From assembly GCA_903910495.1 (NCBI GenBank), contig CAIVZW010000495.1, positions 1 through 20,249 of the forward strand: a DNA stretch of 20,249 nucleotides. Reading direction: 5' to 3'. The notes under the pieces were generated by a model that did not search any database, was not told the origin of the DNA, and worked only from the letters and a program-made list of their open reading frames with translations. This document shows positions 6,564 to 15,811 of the stretch, one piece after another; position 1 is the stretch's first letter, and each line of letters starts with the position of its first letter. The stretch is from an uncultured beta proteobacterium. GTDB lineage: Bacteria; Pseudomonadota; Gammaproteobacteria; Burkholderiales; Rhodocyclaceae. Made by a program: the position numbers and the translations under genes.

Positions 6564-7595
6564 ATGAAATATCGTGGTCGTGGCGTCGCTTGTGGCTGGT
6601 ATGGCATCGCTCGTACAGCGGCGATGGATCGGGCAGCGGTCTGGGTCGAACTGGACGATGGGGGTACGGTGAAGATCGCCACCGGTGTTACCGAAATCGG
6701 TGAGGGTATTCTCACTGGCTTGTGTCAGATTGCGGCGCAGGAGATGGGCGTAAGACCAGAAGACATTGTTCTGGCGGACAATGATACGGCGCGCGTGCCG
6801 GAAGCCGCCCATGCCGGCGCCACCCGCATGACCTACATGATCGGTAACGCGGTGGCCGTCGGTTGCCGTGAAGCTTTTGGCAAGTTTCGCGAGGCGCTGG
6901 GCGCCTATTGGGGCGTGGCTGCCGAGAGTATCCACGCCTTCGCTGGAGAAGTCTGGGTGGAAGGATCGACGAGCAAGCGCATGAGCATGTCGCATGCGGT
7001 GCATGTGCTGAAGAAGGAGCGCGGTATCGTCATTGTCGGTAGCGGTCTGTTTACTTCGCACCACACAGCGCTGAATCCCGACAACGGTGAGGCTACCCCT
7101 TGGCAGAGCTATGTCTTTGGCGCGCAAATCGCCGAAGTGGAAGTGGACGATGACACCGGCGAAGTACAAGTTCTGGGCGTATGGGCTGCGCACGACGTGG
7201 GTCGCGTGATCAATCCCCAGCAGGTGGAGGGACAGATCGAGGGGTCGGTTGTGATGGCCGTGGGGCATGCGCTGATGGAAGACTACATCCAGGTCGATGG
7301 CCAGACCACCACGCCGGGTTTTGCCAAATACATCCTGCCCACGGCGCTGGACATTCCTCAGATCACATCGATCCTGATTGACGAACCCGATCCGAAAACA
7401 CCGTTGGGCGTCAAGGGAATCGGAGAACCAGCGATCACGCCGACGGCCCCGGCCATCATCAACGCCATTTACGATGCAGTTGGTGTGCGCATTACCCGCT
7501 TGCCAGCTACGCCTGAAAGAATGCTCGAAGCGCTCAGCCTCAAGCGTACCCAGGCAGCCGAAGCGCTTAGCCTCAAGCGAACCCAGGCAGCCTAG
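6564..7595 (+). CDS. Molybdenum hydroxylase: C-terminal half of molybdopterin subunit (separate polypeptide)
   Basis: The 343-residue product begins MKYRGRGVACGWYG, exactly where the second molybdopterin domain begins in intact large subunits (GRG motif). It continues with GVTEIGEGILTGLCQIAAQE, FGAQIAEVEVDDDTGEVQV, AHDVGRVINPQQVEGQIEG and GVKGIGEPAITPTAPA. E288 in the last motif corresponds to the family's catalytic glutamate. Thus the active site needs this protein plus the 638-residue partner. GAGGTG six bases upstream of the ATG supports real initiation; an in-frame GTG at 6555 is possible but overlaps that ribosome site. Split large subunits are known, for example nicotinate dehydrogenase NdhL/NdhM, so a working split enzyme is plausible, though gene decay is not excluded. 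The C-terminus carries an 11-residue tandem duplication. Confidence 0.85.
   Translation: MKYRGRGVACGWYGIARTAAMDRAAVWVELDDGGTVKIATGVTEIGEGILTGLCQIAAQEMGVRPEDIVLADNDTARVPEAAHAGATRMTYMIGNAVAVGCREAFGKFREALGAYWGVAAESIHAFAGEVWVEGSTSKRMSMSHAVHVLKKERGIVIVGSGLFTSHHTALNPDNGEATPWQSYVFGAQIAEVEVDDDTGEVQVLGVWAAHDVGRVINPQQVEGQIEGSVVMAVGHALMEDYIQVDGQTTTPGFAKYILPTALDIPQITSILIDEPDPKTPLGVKGIGEPAITPTAPAIINAIYDAVGVRITRLPATPERMLEALSLKRTQAAEALSLKRTQAA
7527..7592 (+). repeat. In-frame 33-base tandem duplication at the 3' end of the molybdopterin gene
   Basis: Two adjacent 33-base units, 7527-7559 and 7560-7592, each encode EALSLKRTQAA directly before the TAG stop. They differ at two bases, CTC/CTT and CGT/CGA, and both differences are silent. 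The extra copy makes an eleven-residue basic/amphipathic tail beyond the conserved end of the family. Confidence 0.9.
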
Positions 7596-7626
7596 AACAC
7601 CAATCACTAAACGGGAGAAGATTCAT

Positions 7627-9546
7627 ATGAACATCGTTGCCGAAAAGGAGCACCAACTTGAGTTGCTTGCTTCCCCGCAAGCGATTGCCGAACGCGCAAG
7701 CGCAATTGCCGCAGCGGGAGGCTTGCAGCGCGCTCTGGATAGCGGTGCGCTTCCGGAGTGCGTAAGCGTCCGACTTTCCGAGGCCGTCGTGCTCGGTTTG
7801 TTGAACCAAGGAGTGACTAAATACCTAGCCATCTTCGGCCACGGATCTACCGATATTGGCGAGGTATTGCGCATTTACGAAGAGGCAGGAGTTACCCGCA
7901 CTTTCAATTTTCGCAATGAAGTAGCTATGGCCCACGCCGCGACAGCTCTTGCCTGGCAGTATGGCGAAACACCGGCTGTAGTGACCTCGATCGGTCCCGG
8001 GGCCTTACAGGCTATGGCTGGTTCGCTGGCTGCCGCGTCAAATGGCATCGGGGTCTATCACATATACGGGGATGAAACGACTTACGGCGAAGGCTACAAT
8101 ATGCAGCAGATCCCCAAGCCGTCGCAAGGACTGTACGGCCAGATGATGGCACTGATGGGCGAGTCGTATGTACTGCACACTCCGCATGCCATACGTGACG
8201 CATTGCGTCGCGGGACTGGTCGCGTACATCACCCCTACAAGGCGGGCCCATTCTATATGCTGTTGCCAATCAATACGCAGCCAATGATAGTCAATGGGTT
8301 GAACCTGCGCTCTCTTCCCGAGCGGCTCAAGGTACCTGCCCTGGCTGTGGCCGATCAAGCCGCCCTGAACAGCGCCGCTGACCTTATCCGTCAATATCGG
8401 CGCGTCGTGATCAAGGCAGGTGCCGGAACCCGTAAGTTTGCTGCTCAAGTTCGCCGCCTAGCGGAAGCAACCGGTTCAACTGTTGTTCTTTCGCCTGGTT
8501 CCACAGGCGTTCTTCCACATGAACATTCCCAGAACATGCATGTCGGCGGCAGCAAAGGCACAATCAGCGGCAACTATGCCATGGAGAATGGTGAGTTATT
8601 GATCGCTATCGGCACTCGTGCGGTGTGTCAGGCCGACTGTTCAGGTGTGGGTTATCCGCGTGCTGAAGCCGTCATTAACATTAACGCCGATCTCGTGGAC
8701 GTAGCTCACTACAATAATACGCTAATGCTCGTTGGAGATATTGGTGTTGTTATTGATCAACTTCTTGAGATGATCGAACGGACAGGATCGGTCAGCCTTA
8801 GCCAAAAAACTGGATGGCTTGAGAGTTGCAAAGAGAAAAAAAATGAGTGGAGTCGGTTTTGTGAGGAACGTCACCTTGCTCCGCCGATACACGATGTGGT
8901 CTGGAACAAACCCGTTCTAACTGAGCCATCGGCTATCAATGTGGTATGTGAGTTTGCCAAGTCAGTAGGAGCAGTTAAGTTTTTTGATGCCGGTGATGTT
9001 CAAGCAAATGGTTTTCAGACAGTTGAGGATTCCCAGCCAGGCGAGACTTATACCGATACTGGGGCATCCTTCATGGGATTTGCTGCAAGCGGTCTGGTTG
9101 CTGGAGGTCTGGCAGAGAATCCGCAATATACCATTGCTTTCTGTGGGGATGGATCATTCATGATGAACCCGCAAGTGTTGATTGATGCAGTTGAGCATCA
9201 CACCCATGCAACCATCTTGATCTTTGATAATCGCAGAATGGCAGCGATTACAGGATTGCAGGTTGCCCAGTACAACAAAGAGTTCAAAACAAATGACTCG
9301 ATTGCCGTTGACTATGTTGCTCTTTGCAATTCCGTGAGTGGCGTGCACGCGATTTGGGGCGGCACCTGCATTGAAAGCCTTAAGTCGGCTCTTATGGAAG
9401 CCCACGCTTACAGGGGGTTGTCGGTGGTGCATGTGCCTGTTTATTCAGGGAACGATCCGTTGGGTGCGCTCGGGGCATATGGATCATGGAATGTTGGCAA
9501 TTGGGTGAATGACGTACAGTCGCGCTATCTGACTATGAAAATCTAG
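7627..9546 (+). CDS. ThDP-dependent enzyme, acetolactate synthase/IolD superfamily, substrate unknown
   Basis: The 639-residue protein has the three-domain layout of pyruvate-oxidase-type ThDP enzymes. In the PYR domain, FGHGSTDIGEVL precedes FRNEVAMAHAATALA, where E98 sits at the cofactor-activating glutamate. The central domain spans about residues 240-375. In the PP domain, GDGS is at 507-510 and the ThDP motif ends in DNRR (N535). The FGHG and RNExxMAHAA patterns and the length recall IolD, the trihydroxycyclohexanedione hydrolase of inositol catabolism, but the closest function is uncertain. It could cleave or hydrolyse a 1,2-dicarbonyl or form an acyloin. The ATG at 7627 follows GGGAGAAG; an open frame reaches upstream into the molybdopterin gene and is not the start. 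Its position 31 bases after that gene suggests the same operon and pathway. Confidence 0.82.
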   Translation: MNIVAEKEHQLELLASPQAIAERASAIAAAGGLQRALDSGALPECVSVRLSEAVVLGLLNQGVTKYLAIFGHGSTDIGEVLRIYEEAGVTRTFNFRNEVAMAHAATALAWQYGETPAVVTSIGPGALQAMAGSLAAASNGIGVYHIYGDETTYGEGYNMQQIPKPSQGLYGQMMALMGESYVLHTPHAIRDALRRGTGRVHHPYKAGPFYMLLPINTQPMIVNGLNLRSLPERLKVPALAVADQAALNSAADLIRQYRRVVIKAGAGTRKFAAQVRRLAEATGSTVVLSPGSTGVLPHEHSQNMHVGGSKGTISGNYAMENGELLIAIGTRAVCQADCSGVGYPRAEAVININADLVDVAHYNNTLMLVGDIGVVIDQLLEMIERTGSVSLSQKTGWLESCKEKKNEWSRFCEERHLAPPIHDVVWNKPVLTEPSAINVVCEFAKSVGAVKFFDAGDVQANGFQTVEDSQPGETYTDTGASFMGFAASGLVAGGLAENPQYTIAFCGDGSFMMNPQVLIDAVEHHTHATILIFDNRRMAAITGLQVAQYNKEFKTNDSIAVDYVALCNSVSGVHAIWGGTCIESLKSALMEAHAYRGLSVVHVPVYSGNDPLGALGAYGSWNVGNWVNDVQSRYLTMKI

Positions 9547-9943
9547 GGAAGGCCCGATTGCACCTGGATCGTTGGTCCGTCAATGAATAGCAAGACGGCC
9601 AGCGACCAAGATTGGTTCGTGGCATAAGTAATGGCCTTTCTGGTTCGAGCGGGTATTGCTACGGACTGGGTGTTCGGGAAGGAGATTGAACCAGTTGGCC
9701 ACGCAGTTCATGCGCAGTATGTATTCCAGTCCAATCTGCGGCCGTCCGATAAAAATGATTAATCCGCTCGCAGAACTCTGACCACGGCATCAACTACTCC
9801 ATGCGCGCCAGAAACGCCGCCTTGCTCGTCACTTGACTGTTTTTTCGCGGAGTGCTTTGTAATCGAAAACGTCAACTGTTTCATCGTCGTAACCTTTGTA
9901 CTGATTTTTAGCAAATTTCATTTAATGAACCAGGAGTAAACAA
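9547..9943. other. Intergenic region between the ThDP enzyme gene and tkt, with a 43-codon orphan ORF
   Basis: This 397-base interval has no recognised gene. A short open frame at 9631-9762 (plus strand) encodes 43 residues beginning MAFLVRAGIATDWVFGKE and including HAVHAQYVFQSNLRPSD. It reads like real protein, perhaps the tail of a decayed gene, but it has no ribosome site and I do not recognise it. The second half contains a candidate promoter for tkt at 9833-9863. No clear intrinsic terminator follows the ThDP gene. Confidence 0.5.
9833..9863 (+). promoter_or_regulatory. Candidate sigma-70 promoter for tkt
   Basis: TTGACT at 9833-9838 is a near-consensus -35 box. TGTAAT at 9858-9863 matches five of six bases of the -10 consensus, with a 19-base spacer that is longer than ideal. 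It lies about 80 bases upstream of the transketolase start, which suggests that transcription of the pentose-phosphate block can begin here independently of the LysR-linked operon. Confidence 0.35.
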
Positions 9944-11959
9944 ATGGTTTCACAGGCTTCGCTGGCCAATGCGCTTCGAGTATTGGCGATGGACGGCGTA
10001 CAGGCGGCCAATTCCGGACACCCGGGGGCACCGATGGGCATGGCTGAAATGGCCGTGGCCTTATGGACGCGGCACCTTTGCCACAACCCGGCCGACCCGA
10101 AGTGGCCCAACCGCGACCGTTTCGTCCTCTCCAACGGCCACGGCTCGATGCTGCTTTACGCCCTGCTGCACCTGACCGGCTACGCCCTGCCGCTCGACGA
10201 ACTGAAGAAATTCCGCCAACTGCACAGCAAGACCCCCGGCCACCCTGAATACGGCCACACCGCCGGCGTCGAAACAACCACCGGCCCGCTCGGACAGGGC
10301 CTCGGCAACGCCGTCGGCTTCGCCCTGGCCGAGCAGCTCCTGGCCGCCGAATTCAATCGCGACGGATTCCCCATCGTCGACCACTACAGTTACGCGTTCA
10401 TGGGCGACGGTTGCCTGATGGAAGGCATCTCGCACGAAGTCTGCTCGCTTGCCGGCACCTGGAAACTGTCCAAGCTGATCGCCTTCTACGACGATAACGG
10501 CATCTCCATCGACGGCCATGTCAGCGGCTGGTTTGCCGACGACACCCCCAAACGCTTTGAAGCCTACGGCTGGAACGTCATCCGTGGTATTGACGGTCAC
10601 GATGTTGACGCCGTCGATGCCGCCATCCGTGCCGCCAAGGCACAGAACGCCAAACCCACGCTCATCTGCTGCAAGACCGTCATCGGCAAAGGCTCACCGA
10701 ACAAAGCCGGTGGCCACGACGTGCACGGCGCCCCGCTGGGCAAGGACGAAGTCGCCGCCACCCGAGCCGCCCTCGGTATTTCCACCGGGGCCTTCGAAAT
10801 CGCCGATGACGTCCGTGCCGCCTGGAACGGTGTCGCAGCAGGTACCAAGCAACAGACCGAATGGAACGTCCTGTTTGCCGCCTATCGTGCCGCACACCCG
10901 GCGCTGGCCGCCGAATTCGTGCGCCGTACCCAGGGTGACCTGCACCCCGAGTTTGCAGCCAAAGCCGCCGAAGCGCTCCACGCCGTTGTCGACAAGGCCG
11001 AAGTAATCGCCACGCGCAAATCTTCACAGAACGCCATTCAGGCACTGGCGCCGGTCATGCCGGAATTCGTAGGTGGCTCCGCCGACTTGGCTCCGTCCAA
11101 CCTGACCCAATGGAAAGGCTGCAAGAGCGTGCGTCCCGACGCCATGGCCGAGGGCGGCAACTACATCCACTACGGCGTGCGTGAATTCGGCATGGCCGCG
11201 ATCATGAACAGTCTCGTGCTGCACGGCGGCTTCCGTCCTTATGGCGGCACCTTCCTGATGTTCTCCGAATACGCGCGCAACGCCATCCGGATGGCGGCGC
11301 TGATGAAGATCAACCCGATTTACGTGTTTACCCACGACTCCCTCGGGGTCGGCGAAGACGGCCCGACGCATCAACCGATCGAGCAGACGGCAACGCTGCG
11401 AATGATGCCCAACCTCGACGTCTGGCGTCCGTGCGACAGCGTCGAAGCCTTTGTTGCCTGGCAGATCGCCATCGAACACCGGACGACACCGACTGCGCTG
11501 ATCCTGACCCGGCAGAACCTGCCGCATCAGGTGCGCGATGTTGCGCAAATCAAGGACATCCGCAAAGGCGGTTACGTGCTCAAGGATTGTGTTGGCAAGC
11601 CCAAGGCGGTGATCATTGCCACTGGCTCCGAAGTCGGTCTGGCGATTACCGCGCAGCAATCACTCGCAGAAAAGGGCATCGCCGTGCGTGTCGTTTCGAT
11701 GCCGTCAAACTTCATGTTTGATCAACAGGATGCGGCCTGCCGCGAAGGTGTTCTCCCACGCGGTATCCCGCGTGTGGCCGTCGAAGCCGGCGTTACCAGC
11801 TACTGGCGCCAGTATGTCGGACTGGACGGGGCGGTGGTGGGGATTGATCGCTTTGGCGAGTGCGGTCCGGCCAATCAGGTGTTCGAGTTCCTCGGGATTA
11901 CAGCCGCCAGGGTCGCTGAGGCCGTGGAAAAGGTACTTGGCAAATCATTCCAGAATTAG
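9944..11959 (+). CDS. tkt: Transketolase
   Basis: The 671-residue protein is of standard length. It transfers two-carbon ketol units between ketose and aldose phosphates in the non-oxidative pentose phosphate pathway. Visible signatures are [16 protein letters not shown] near the start, [30 protein letters not shown], and the ThDP motif starting GDG at 154-156 and running to DDNGISIDG. The pyrimidine-domain segment [12 protein letters not shown] and the [14 protein letters not shown] region with the activating glutamate follow. [14 protein letters not shown] and the C-terminal [15 protein letters not shown] are also typical. AGGAG lies about 8 bases before the ATG. Codons are strongly GC-rich at third positions, like gnd at the far end of the block and unlike tal next door, so the two neighbours probably have different histories. 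It supplies the carbon rearrangement step linking pentose phosphates to Pgi. Confidence 0.97.
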   Translation: MVSQASLANALRVLAMDGVQAANSGHPGAPMGMAEMAVALWTRHLCHNPADPKWPNRDRFVLSNGHGSMLLYALLHLTGYALPLDELKKFRQLHSKTPGHPEYGHTAGVETTTGPLGQGLGNAVGFALAEQLLAAEFNRDGFPIVDHYSYAFMGDGCLMEGISHEVCSLAGTWKLSKLIAFYDDNGISIDGHVSGWFADDTPKRFEAYGWNVIRGIDGHDVDAVDAAIRAAKAQNAKPTLICCKTVIGKGSPNKAGGHDVHGAPLGKDEVAATRAALGISTGAFEIADDVRAAWNGVAAGTKQQTEWNVLFAAYRAAHPALAAEFVRRTQGDLHPEFAAKAAEALHAVVDKAEVIATRKSSQNAIQALAPVMPEFVGGSADLAPSNLTQWKGCKSVRPDAMAEGGNYIHYGVREFGMAAIMNSLVLHGGFRPYGGTFLMFSEYARNAIRMAALMKINPIYVFTHDSLGVGEDGPTHQPIEQTATLRMMPNLDVWRPCDSVEAFVAWQIAIEHRTTPTALILTRQNLPHQVRDVAQIKDIRKGGYVLKDCVGKPKAVIIATGSEVGLAITAQQSLAEKGIAVRVVSMPSNFMFDQQDAACREGVLPRGIPRVAVEAGVTSYWRQYVGLDGAVVGIDRFGECGPANQVFEFLGITAARVAEAVEKVLGKSFQN

Positions 11960-12034
11960 CTTTGCGGACAGAGAAATTAATTTTGTGACAGTTATGTAAC
12001 TTTAGATTTTGACGAAAAAATATCGGAGATAGCC

Positions 12035-13021
12035 ATGTCAAAAAATTTTCTTCAACAGTTGAGCGATATAACCGTAGTTGTGGCCGATACCGGCGATATT
12101 CAGGCTATTGAAAAATTCAGGCCGCGCGACGCAACTACTAATCCGACGCTGATTACTGCAGCGGCTCAGATGCCCCAGTATCAAGGCATTGTTGATGAGA
12201 CCTTAAGACAGTCTCGCAAAACTTGTGGTATCTCCGCCGCGGCAGCACAAGTGGTCACTTTGGCCGCTGACCGGCTAGCCATATCCTTTGGTCTCAAAAT
12301 CTTGGAAATTGTACCTGGGCGTGTTTCGACTGAGGTAGATGCGCGCTTGTCATTCGATACCGAAGCCACTATTACCAAGGGTCGAGAGATTATTGCGCAG
12401 TATGCAGATCTGGGCATATCGCGCGACCGTATTCTGATCAAGTGCGCATCAACTTGGGAAGGCATCCAGGCAGCAGCAGTTCTCGAAAAAGAGGGCATTC
12501 ATTGCAACATGACCTTGCTGTTTGGAATACATCAAGCCATTGCATGTGCGCAGGCTGGCGCTACACTTATCTCTCCATTTGTAGGCCGTATTCTCGACTG
12601 GTACAAGAACGAAACGGGCCGTGATTCGTATCCGGCCAAGGAAGATCCAGGCGTCTTGTCGGTCACGCAGATCTATAACTACTACAAGAAATTTGGTCAC
12701 AAGACGGAGGTCATGGGTGCAAGTTTTCGCAATATCGGCGAAATCATCGAATTGGCCGGTTGCGATCTGCTAACAATTTCCCCGTCGTTGCTCGCCGAGT
12801 TGCAGGCTACACACGGCGATTTGCAACGTAGGCTTCATCCTGAAGCGGCTATTGGTTCACAGATTGAAAAAATGTCGATCGACAAAGCCAGTTTCAACCG
12901 CTTACACGTCGCCGATGCTATGGCTTCGGCCAAGTTGGCTGAAGGAATTGCAGGTTTTGTTGCCGCTTTGGAAAAATTGGAAGAAATTCTTGCAGCGCGG
13001 CTCAAAGTTCTGGAAGGCTAA
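12035..13021 (+). CDS. tal: Transaldolase (TalB-type)
   Basis: This 328-residue protein is close to the usual 317-320 of TalB-type transaldolases. It moves a dihydroxyacetone unit from sedoheptulose 7-phosphate to glyceraldehyde 3-phosphate through a Schiff base. The motifs are [33 protein letters not shown] with the Schiff-base lysine at K136, [31 protein letters not shown] and [18 protein letters not shown] lies about 6 bases before the ATG. The gene begins 75 bases after tkt, the closest pair in the block apart from pgi-pgl, and could be co-transcribed with it. Its third codon positions are visibly more AT-rich than in tkt, which argues against long co-evolution of the pair. No alternative function is likely. 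Confidence 0.96.
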   Translation: MSKNFLQQLSDITVVVADTGDIQAIEKFRPRDATTNPTLITAAAQMPQYQGIVDETLRQSRKTCGISAAAAQVVTLAADRLAISFGLKILEIVPGRVSTEVDARLSFDTEATITKGREIIAQYADLGISRDRILIKCASTWEGIQAAAVLEKEGIHCNMTLLFGIHQAIACAQAGATLISPFVGRILDWYKNETGRDSYPAKEDPGVLSVTQIYNYYKKFGHKTEVMGASFRNIGEIIELAGCDLLTISPSLLAELQATHGDLQRRLHPEAAIGSQIEKMSIDKASFNRLHVADAMASAKLAEGIAGFVAALEKLEEILAARLKVLEG

Positions 13022-13388
13022 TCGGTTCAGCGCCAAAAACGGTGCGAAGCTGCGCATACCGCGGAGATGATTCTGATGTTCCATTCGCTGTCTCTGTCCG
13101 AGGCGAGACGAAAGCGCCCTGCTCCGTCAACGCGGCCTTACTGTCCAACTACGACATGTGCAAGGCGATCTAACACAGCTATGCGTATCTGGCGAATTCA
13201 GATTTAGGGAAAGCGCGAAGGTAGATAAGAGTGTGGCGGCACGGAGTACAGAAGTGTGATGGGTGGCGCTCTTCTTCGGTCCTCTGGCCAACGGATCGGA
13301 GGTCGTGTTCATGTCGCGTTTCTCTAGAAAATGCCATGATCGACGTCCGCTTAATACTGGTTTGCTTAACTGTCAATCAGAAGAGAAA
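13022..13388. other. Intergenic region between tal and pgi
   Basis: I see no gene in these 367 bases. Short open stretches on both strands have no ribosome site and no family resemblance. The weak inverted repeat GCGCC/GGTGC near 13030 has no T-run and is not convincing as a terminator. The length and mixed base composition fit a junction between blocks of different origin, but no insertion-sequence end was recognised. Confidence 0.45.
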
Positions 13389-15038
13389 ATGAAGAAGAGC
13401 ATGACAATCACACACTCTAAACTTTGGGTAGACCTCGAAACGCATCGTCAGGCTCTGGCCGGAATACATTTGCGAGAACTGTTCGCCAACGATCCGCAAA
13501 GAGCGATCTCGCTTTTGCTGTCGTTTGATGGTCTGCATTACGATTTTTCCAAGCAGCGGCTGACGGCGGAAACCCTGAAACTTTTGGTAGCGCTGGCCAA
13601 ATCGGCTGGCGTGACTGAGGCCATCCGACGCATGTTTTCTGGTGATAGGATTAATAACACCGAGGACCGTTCCGTTCTGCACGTTGCCTTGCGGCGTTTT
13701 TCCGCCCCATTCCCCGGGGGCCAGTTTGATGTAATTCCGGAGGTGACCGAGACGCGCCGGAGGATGTCGGAGTTTTCCGAGTTGTTGCGTGCTGGAAAAT
13801 GCCACGGGTACCAAGGAATGGCCATACGCGATGTCGTGAATATCGGCATTGGTGGTTCGGACCTCGGCCCGAAGATGATGAACCAGGCGTTACGGGCAAT
13901 AAGCCATCCCGCGTTGGGCGTGCATTACGTGTCAAACCTTGATGGCGCACAGTTGGCCCCACTCCTGCAGACGCTCGATCCAAGAACGACTCTGTTCATT
14001 GTCGTCAGCAAGACCTTCACCACGCAGGAAACAATGCTCAACGCCCAAACGGCGCGTGACTGGCTCAAGGCCAACCTTGGCGACGACGTTAATCTGGCCA
14101 GCCATTTTGCAGCGGTATCCAGCAAACCGGAACGGGCTGTTGAATTCGGCGTCAGCGGGGATCGCGTATTCCCGATCTGGGACTGGGTCGGTGGGCGTTA
14201 TTCCCTCTGGTCAGCGGTTGGATTGGCACTGATGATTGCCATCGGGCCGCGTGCTTTCGACGAAATGCTGCGCGGCGCAGAACGTATGGACGAGCATTTC
14301 TGCACGGAGCCGTTCGAACGCAATCTGCCGGTAATCATGGCGCTGATCGGGATATGGAATACCAATTTATTAGGTGCGACGACCAACGCGGTGCTGCCTT
14401 ATAACGAGTCGCTCAAGTATTTTCCGTCCTTCCTGCAGCAGCTTGAGATGGAAAGTAACGGCAAGTCGGTGAGCATCGGTGGCGGCCCGGTGGGGTACGC
14501 TACTTGCCCGATCGTCTGGGGAGAACTGGGAAACAATGGTCAGCACGCCTTCTTCCAATTGCTGCATCAAGGCGGGCATCTCGTGCCTTGTGATTTCATC
14601 GCCTCGGTGCGCTCCGATTACCGCTTGCCTGGGCACCAGGAGGCGTTGCTCTCCAATTGTTTTGCACAGAGCGCCGCGCTGGCTTTTGGAAAGACCGAGA
14701 GCGAAGTGCGCGAGAGCATGGAGAAAGAATGCGTATCCCCAGAAGAAATGGTCGGTTTGCTGCCGCACCGCGTTTTTGCCGGTAACCAGCCTTCTTCGAC
14801 GCTGCTGTTGAAAAGCCTTGATCCGGGGACGCTTGGTTCACTGGTGGCGCTTTACGAGCACAAGGTGTTTGTTCAGGGAGTGATCTGGGGCATCAATTCA
14901 TTTGACCAGTGGGGAGTGGAACTCGGTAAAGCGATGGCCAGTAGGATTCTGCCGGCATTGCATAAGCCTGATCTGGCGAAATCCTTCGATGCCTCGACCC
15001 AGGCGCTGTTGGCTTACAGCCGTAGCCATATGATCTGA
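13389..15038 (+). CDS. pgi: Glucose-6-phosphate isomerase
   Basis: The 549-residue enzyme interconverts glucose 6-phosphate and fructose 6-phosphate. In a cyclic pentose phosphate pathway this step returns fructose 6-phosphate to the oxidative branch. Family motifs are NIGIGGSDLGPKMMNQAL, VVSKTFTTQETMLNAQTA, WVGGRYSLWSAVGL, WGELGNNGQHAFFQLLHQGG containing the catalytic glutamate (E379), LPGHQEALLSN with the catalytic histidine region, and GINSFDQWGVELGK with the C-terminal lysine. The start is not certain. ATG 13389 has AAGAG just upstream, while ATG 13401 (MTITHSKLW) aligns better with typical N-termini. An open frame continues upstream to 13263 without family similarity. Active-site sequences look intact. 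It is followed by pgl after 51 bases. Confidence 0.96.
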   Translation: MKKSMTITHSKLWVDLETHRQALAGIHLRELFANDPQRAISLLLSFDGLHYDFSKQRLTAETLKLLVALAKSAGVTEAIRRMFSGDRINNTEDRSVLHVALRRFSAPFPGGQFDVIPEVTETRRRMSEFSELLRAGKCHGYQGMAIRDVVNIGIGGSDLGPKMMNQALRAISHPALGVHYVSNLDGAQLAPLLQTLDPRTTLFIVVSKTFTTQETMLNAQTARDWLKANLGDDVNLASHFAAVSSKPERAVEFGVSGDRVFPIWDWVGGRYSLWSAVGLALMIAIGPRAFDEMLRGAERMDEHFCTEPFERNLPVIMALIGIWNTNLLGATTNAVLPYNESLKYFPSFLQQLEMESNGKSVSIGGGPVGYATCPIVWGELGNNGQHAFFQLLHQGGHLVPCDFIASVRSDYRLPGHQEALLSNCFAQSAALAFGKTESEVRESMEKECVSPEEMVGLLPHRVFAGNQPSSTLLLKSLDPGTLGSLVALYEHKVFVQGVIWGINSFDQWGVELGKAMASRILPALHKPDLAKSFDASTQALLAYSRSHMI

Positions 15039-15089
15039 GGCAAGGAGATGCTGAGATATCCAATCTTACTGTGCAAGTAATAATTTTAT

Positions 15090-15803
15090 ATGCCCACCGC
15101 GAATTCACAATCAATCCGCTTGCGTTCGTTCACCAGCGAACACGCTCTGCGAAATGCAGCACTCGACACTATTCTGGCGTGCGCCGAACAATCCATCCGC
15201 GATCGCGGTGAATTTCACCTTGTTCTAGCAGGTGGCAACACGCCACTTGCGATTTATCAAGAGTGCAGACATATTCAAACAGACTGGTCAGCCTGGAATG
15301 TTTATTTCGGCGACGAACGTTGTCTGCCGGCTGAAGATCTTTCCAGAAATTCATTCATGGCCTCAGAAACCTGGCTGAACCATGTTCCTATTTCATCGGC
15401 GAGAGTATTTGTCATTCCGGCAGAAGATGGTGCCGTAGCGGCGGCAAAAAAATATGCTGATACTTTGCGCGGCGTGGGTGATTTTGATCTTGTTTTGCTC
15501 GGTTTGGGCGAAGACGGCCACACCGCTAGTTTGTTTCCAGATCATGATTGGGGTAACCAAGGGAACTCGCCAGACACCCTGGCAGTTTTTAACGCCCCTA
15601 AACCGCCTGCTGAGCGCGTTTCGCTAAGCGCCAATCGACTGAGCAAGGCACGTAAGGTCGTTTTCCTAGTGAACGGCTCAGGCAAGCAGAGAGCCCTGAC
15701 AGCCTGGCTCCTCGGACAAAGCATTCCAGCCGGTTCCATTTCACCATCAGATGGAGTGGATGTGTTCTGTGAGGGCAGTTTGCTTGCGCCACTGCAGGTC
15801 TAA
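15090..15803 (+). CDS. pgl: 6-phosphogluconolactonase (Pgl/DevB type)
   Basis: This 237-residue protein is of normal length for the DevB/SOL-type lactonase, which hydrolyses 6-phosphogluconolactone to 6-phosphogluconate. Diagnostic motifs are LVLAGGNTPLAIYQ (phosphate-binding loop, near residue 50), VYFGDERCLPAEDLSRNSF, and LVLLGLGEDGHTASLFPDHD with the catalytic histidine. The last is preceded by the usual FDL strand. The ATG at 15090 is the only good in-frame start and has no clear ribosome site, so translation may depend on coupling to pgi 51 bases upstream. AAGGAG at 15042-15047 is too far from it. An IS630-type remnant starts within about ten bases of its stop, so recombination at that point probably separated pgl from zwf, its usual neighbour. 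Confidence 0.94.
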   Translation: MPTANSQSIRLRSFTSEHALRNAALDTILACAEQSIRDRGEFHLVLAGGNTPLAIYQECRHIQTDWSAWNVYFGDERCLPAEDLSRNSFMASETWLNHVPISSARVFVIPAEDGAVAAAKKYADTLRGVGDFDLVLLGLGEDGHTASLFPDHDWGNQGNSPDTLAVFNAPKPPAERVSLSANRLSKARKVVFLVNGSGKQRALTAWLLGQSIPAGSISPSDGVDVFCEGSLLAPLQV

Positions 15804-15811
15804 ACTTCAGG

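Noticed and set aside
6300..7607. 435-codon minus-strand open frame covering the molybdopterin split point
   Set aside because: It spans the junction and the C-terminal tandem repeat on the wrong strand. Its composition is shadow-like with no family resemblance, and it has no ribosome site that would outweigh the plus-strand genes.
7378..7626. 83-codon N-terminal extension of the ThDP enzyme
   Set aside because: It overlaps the end of the molybdopterin gene in another frame and lacks similarity. The ATG at 7627 has a ribosome site and gives the normal family length.
15048..15080. Ten-codon leader peptide (MLRYPILLCK) before pgl
   Set aside because: The AAGGAG abuts its ATG with no spacing and nothing indicates an attenuator structure.
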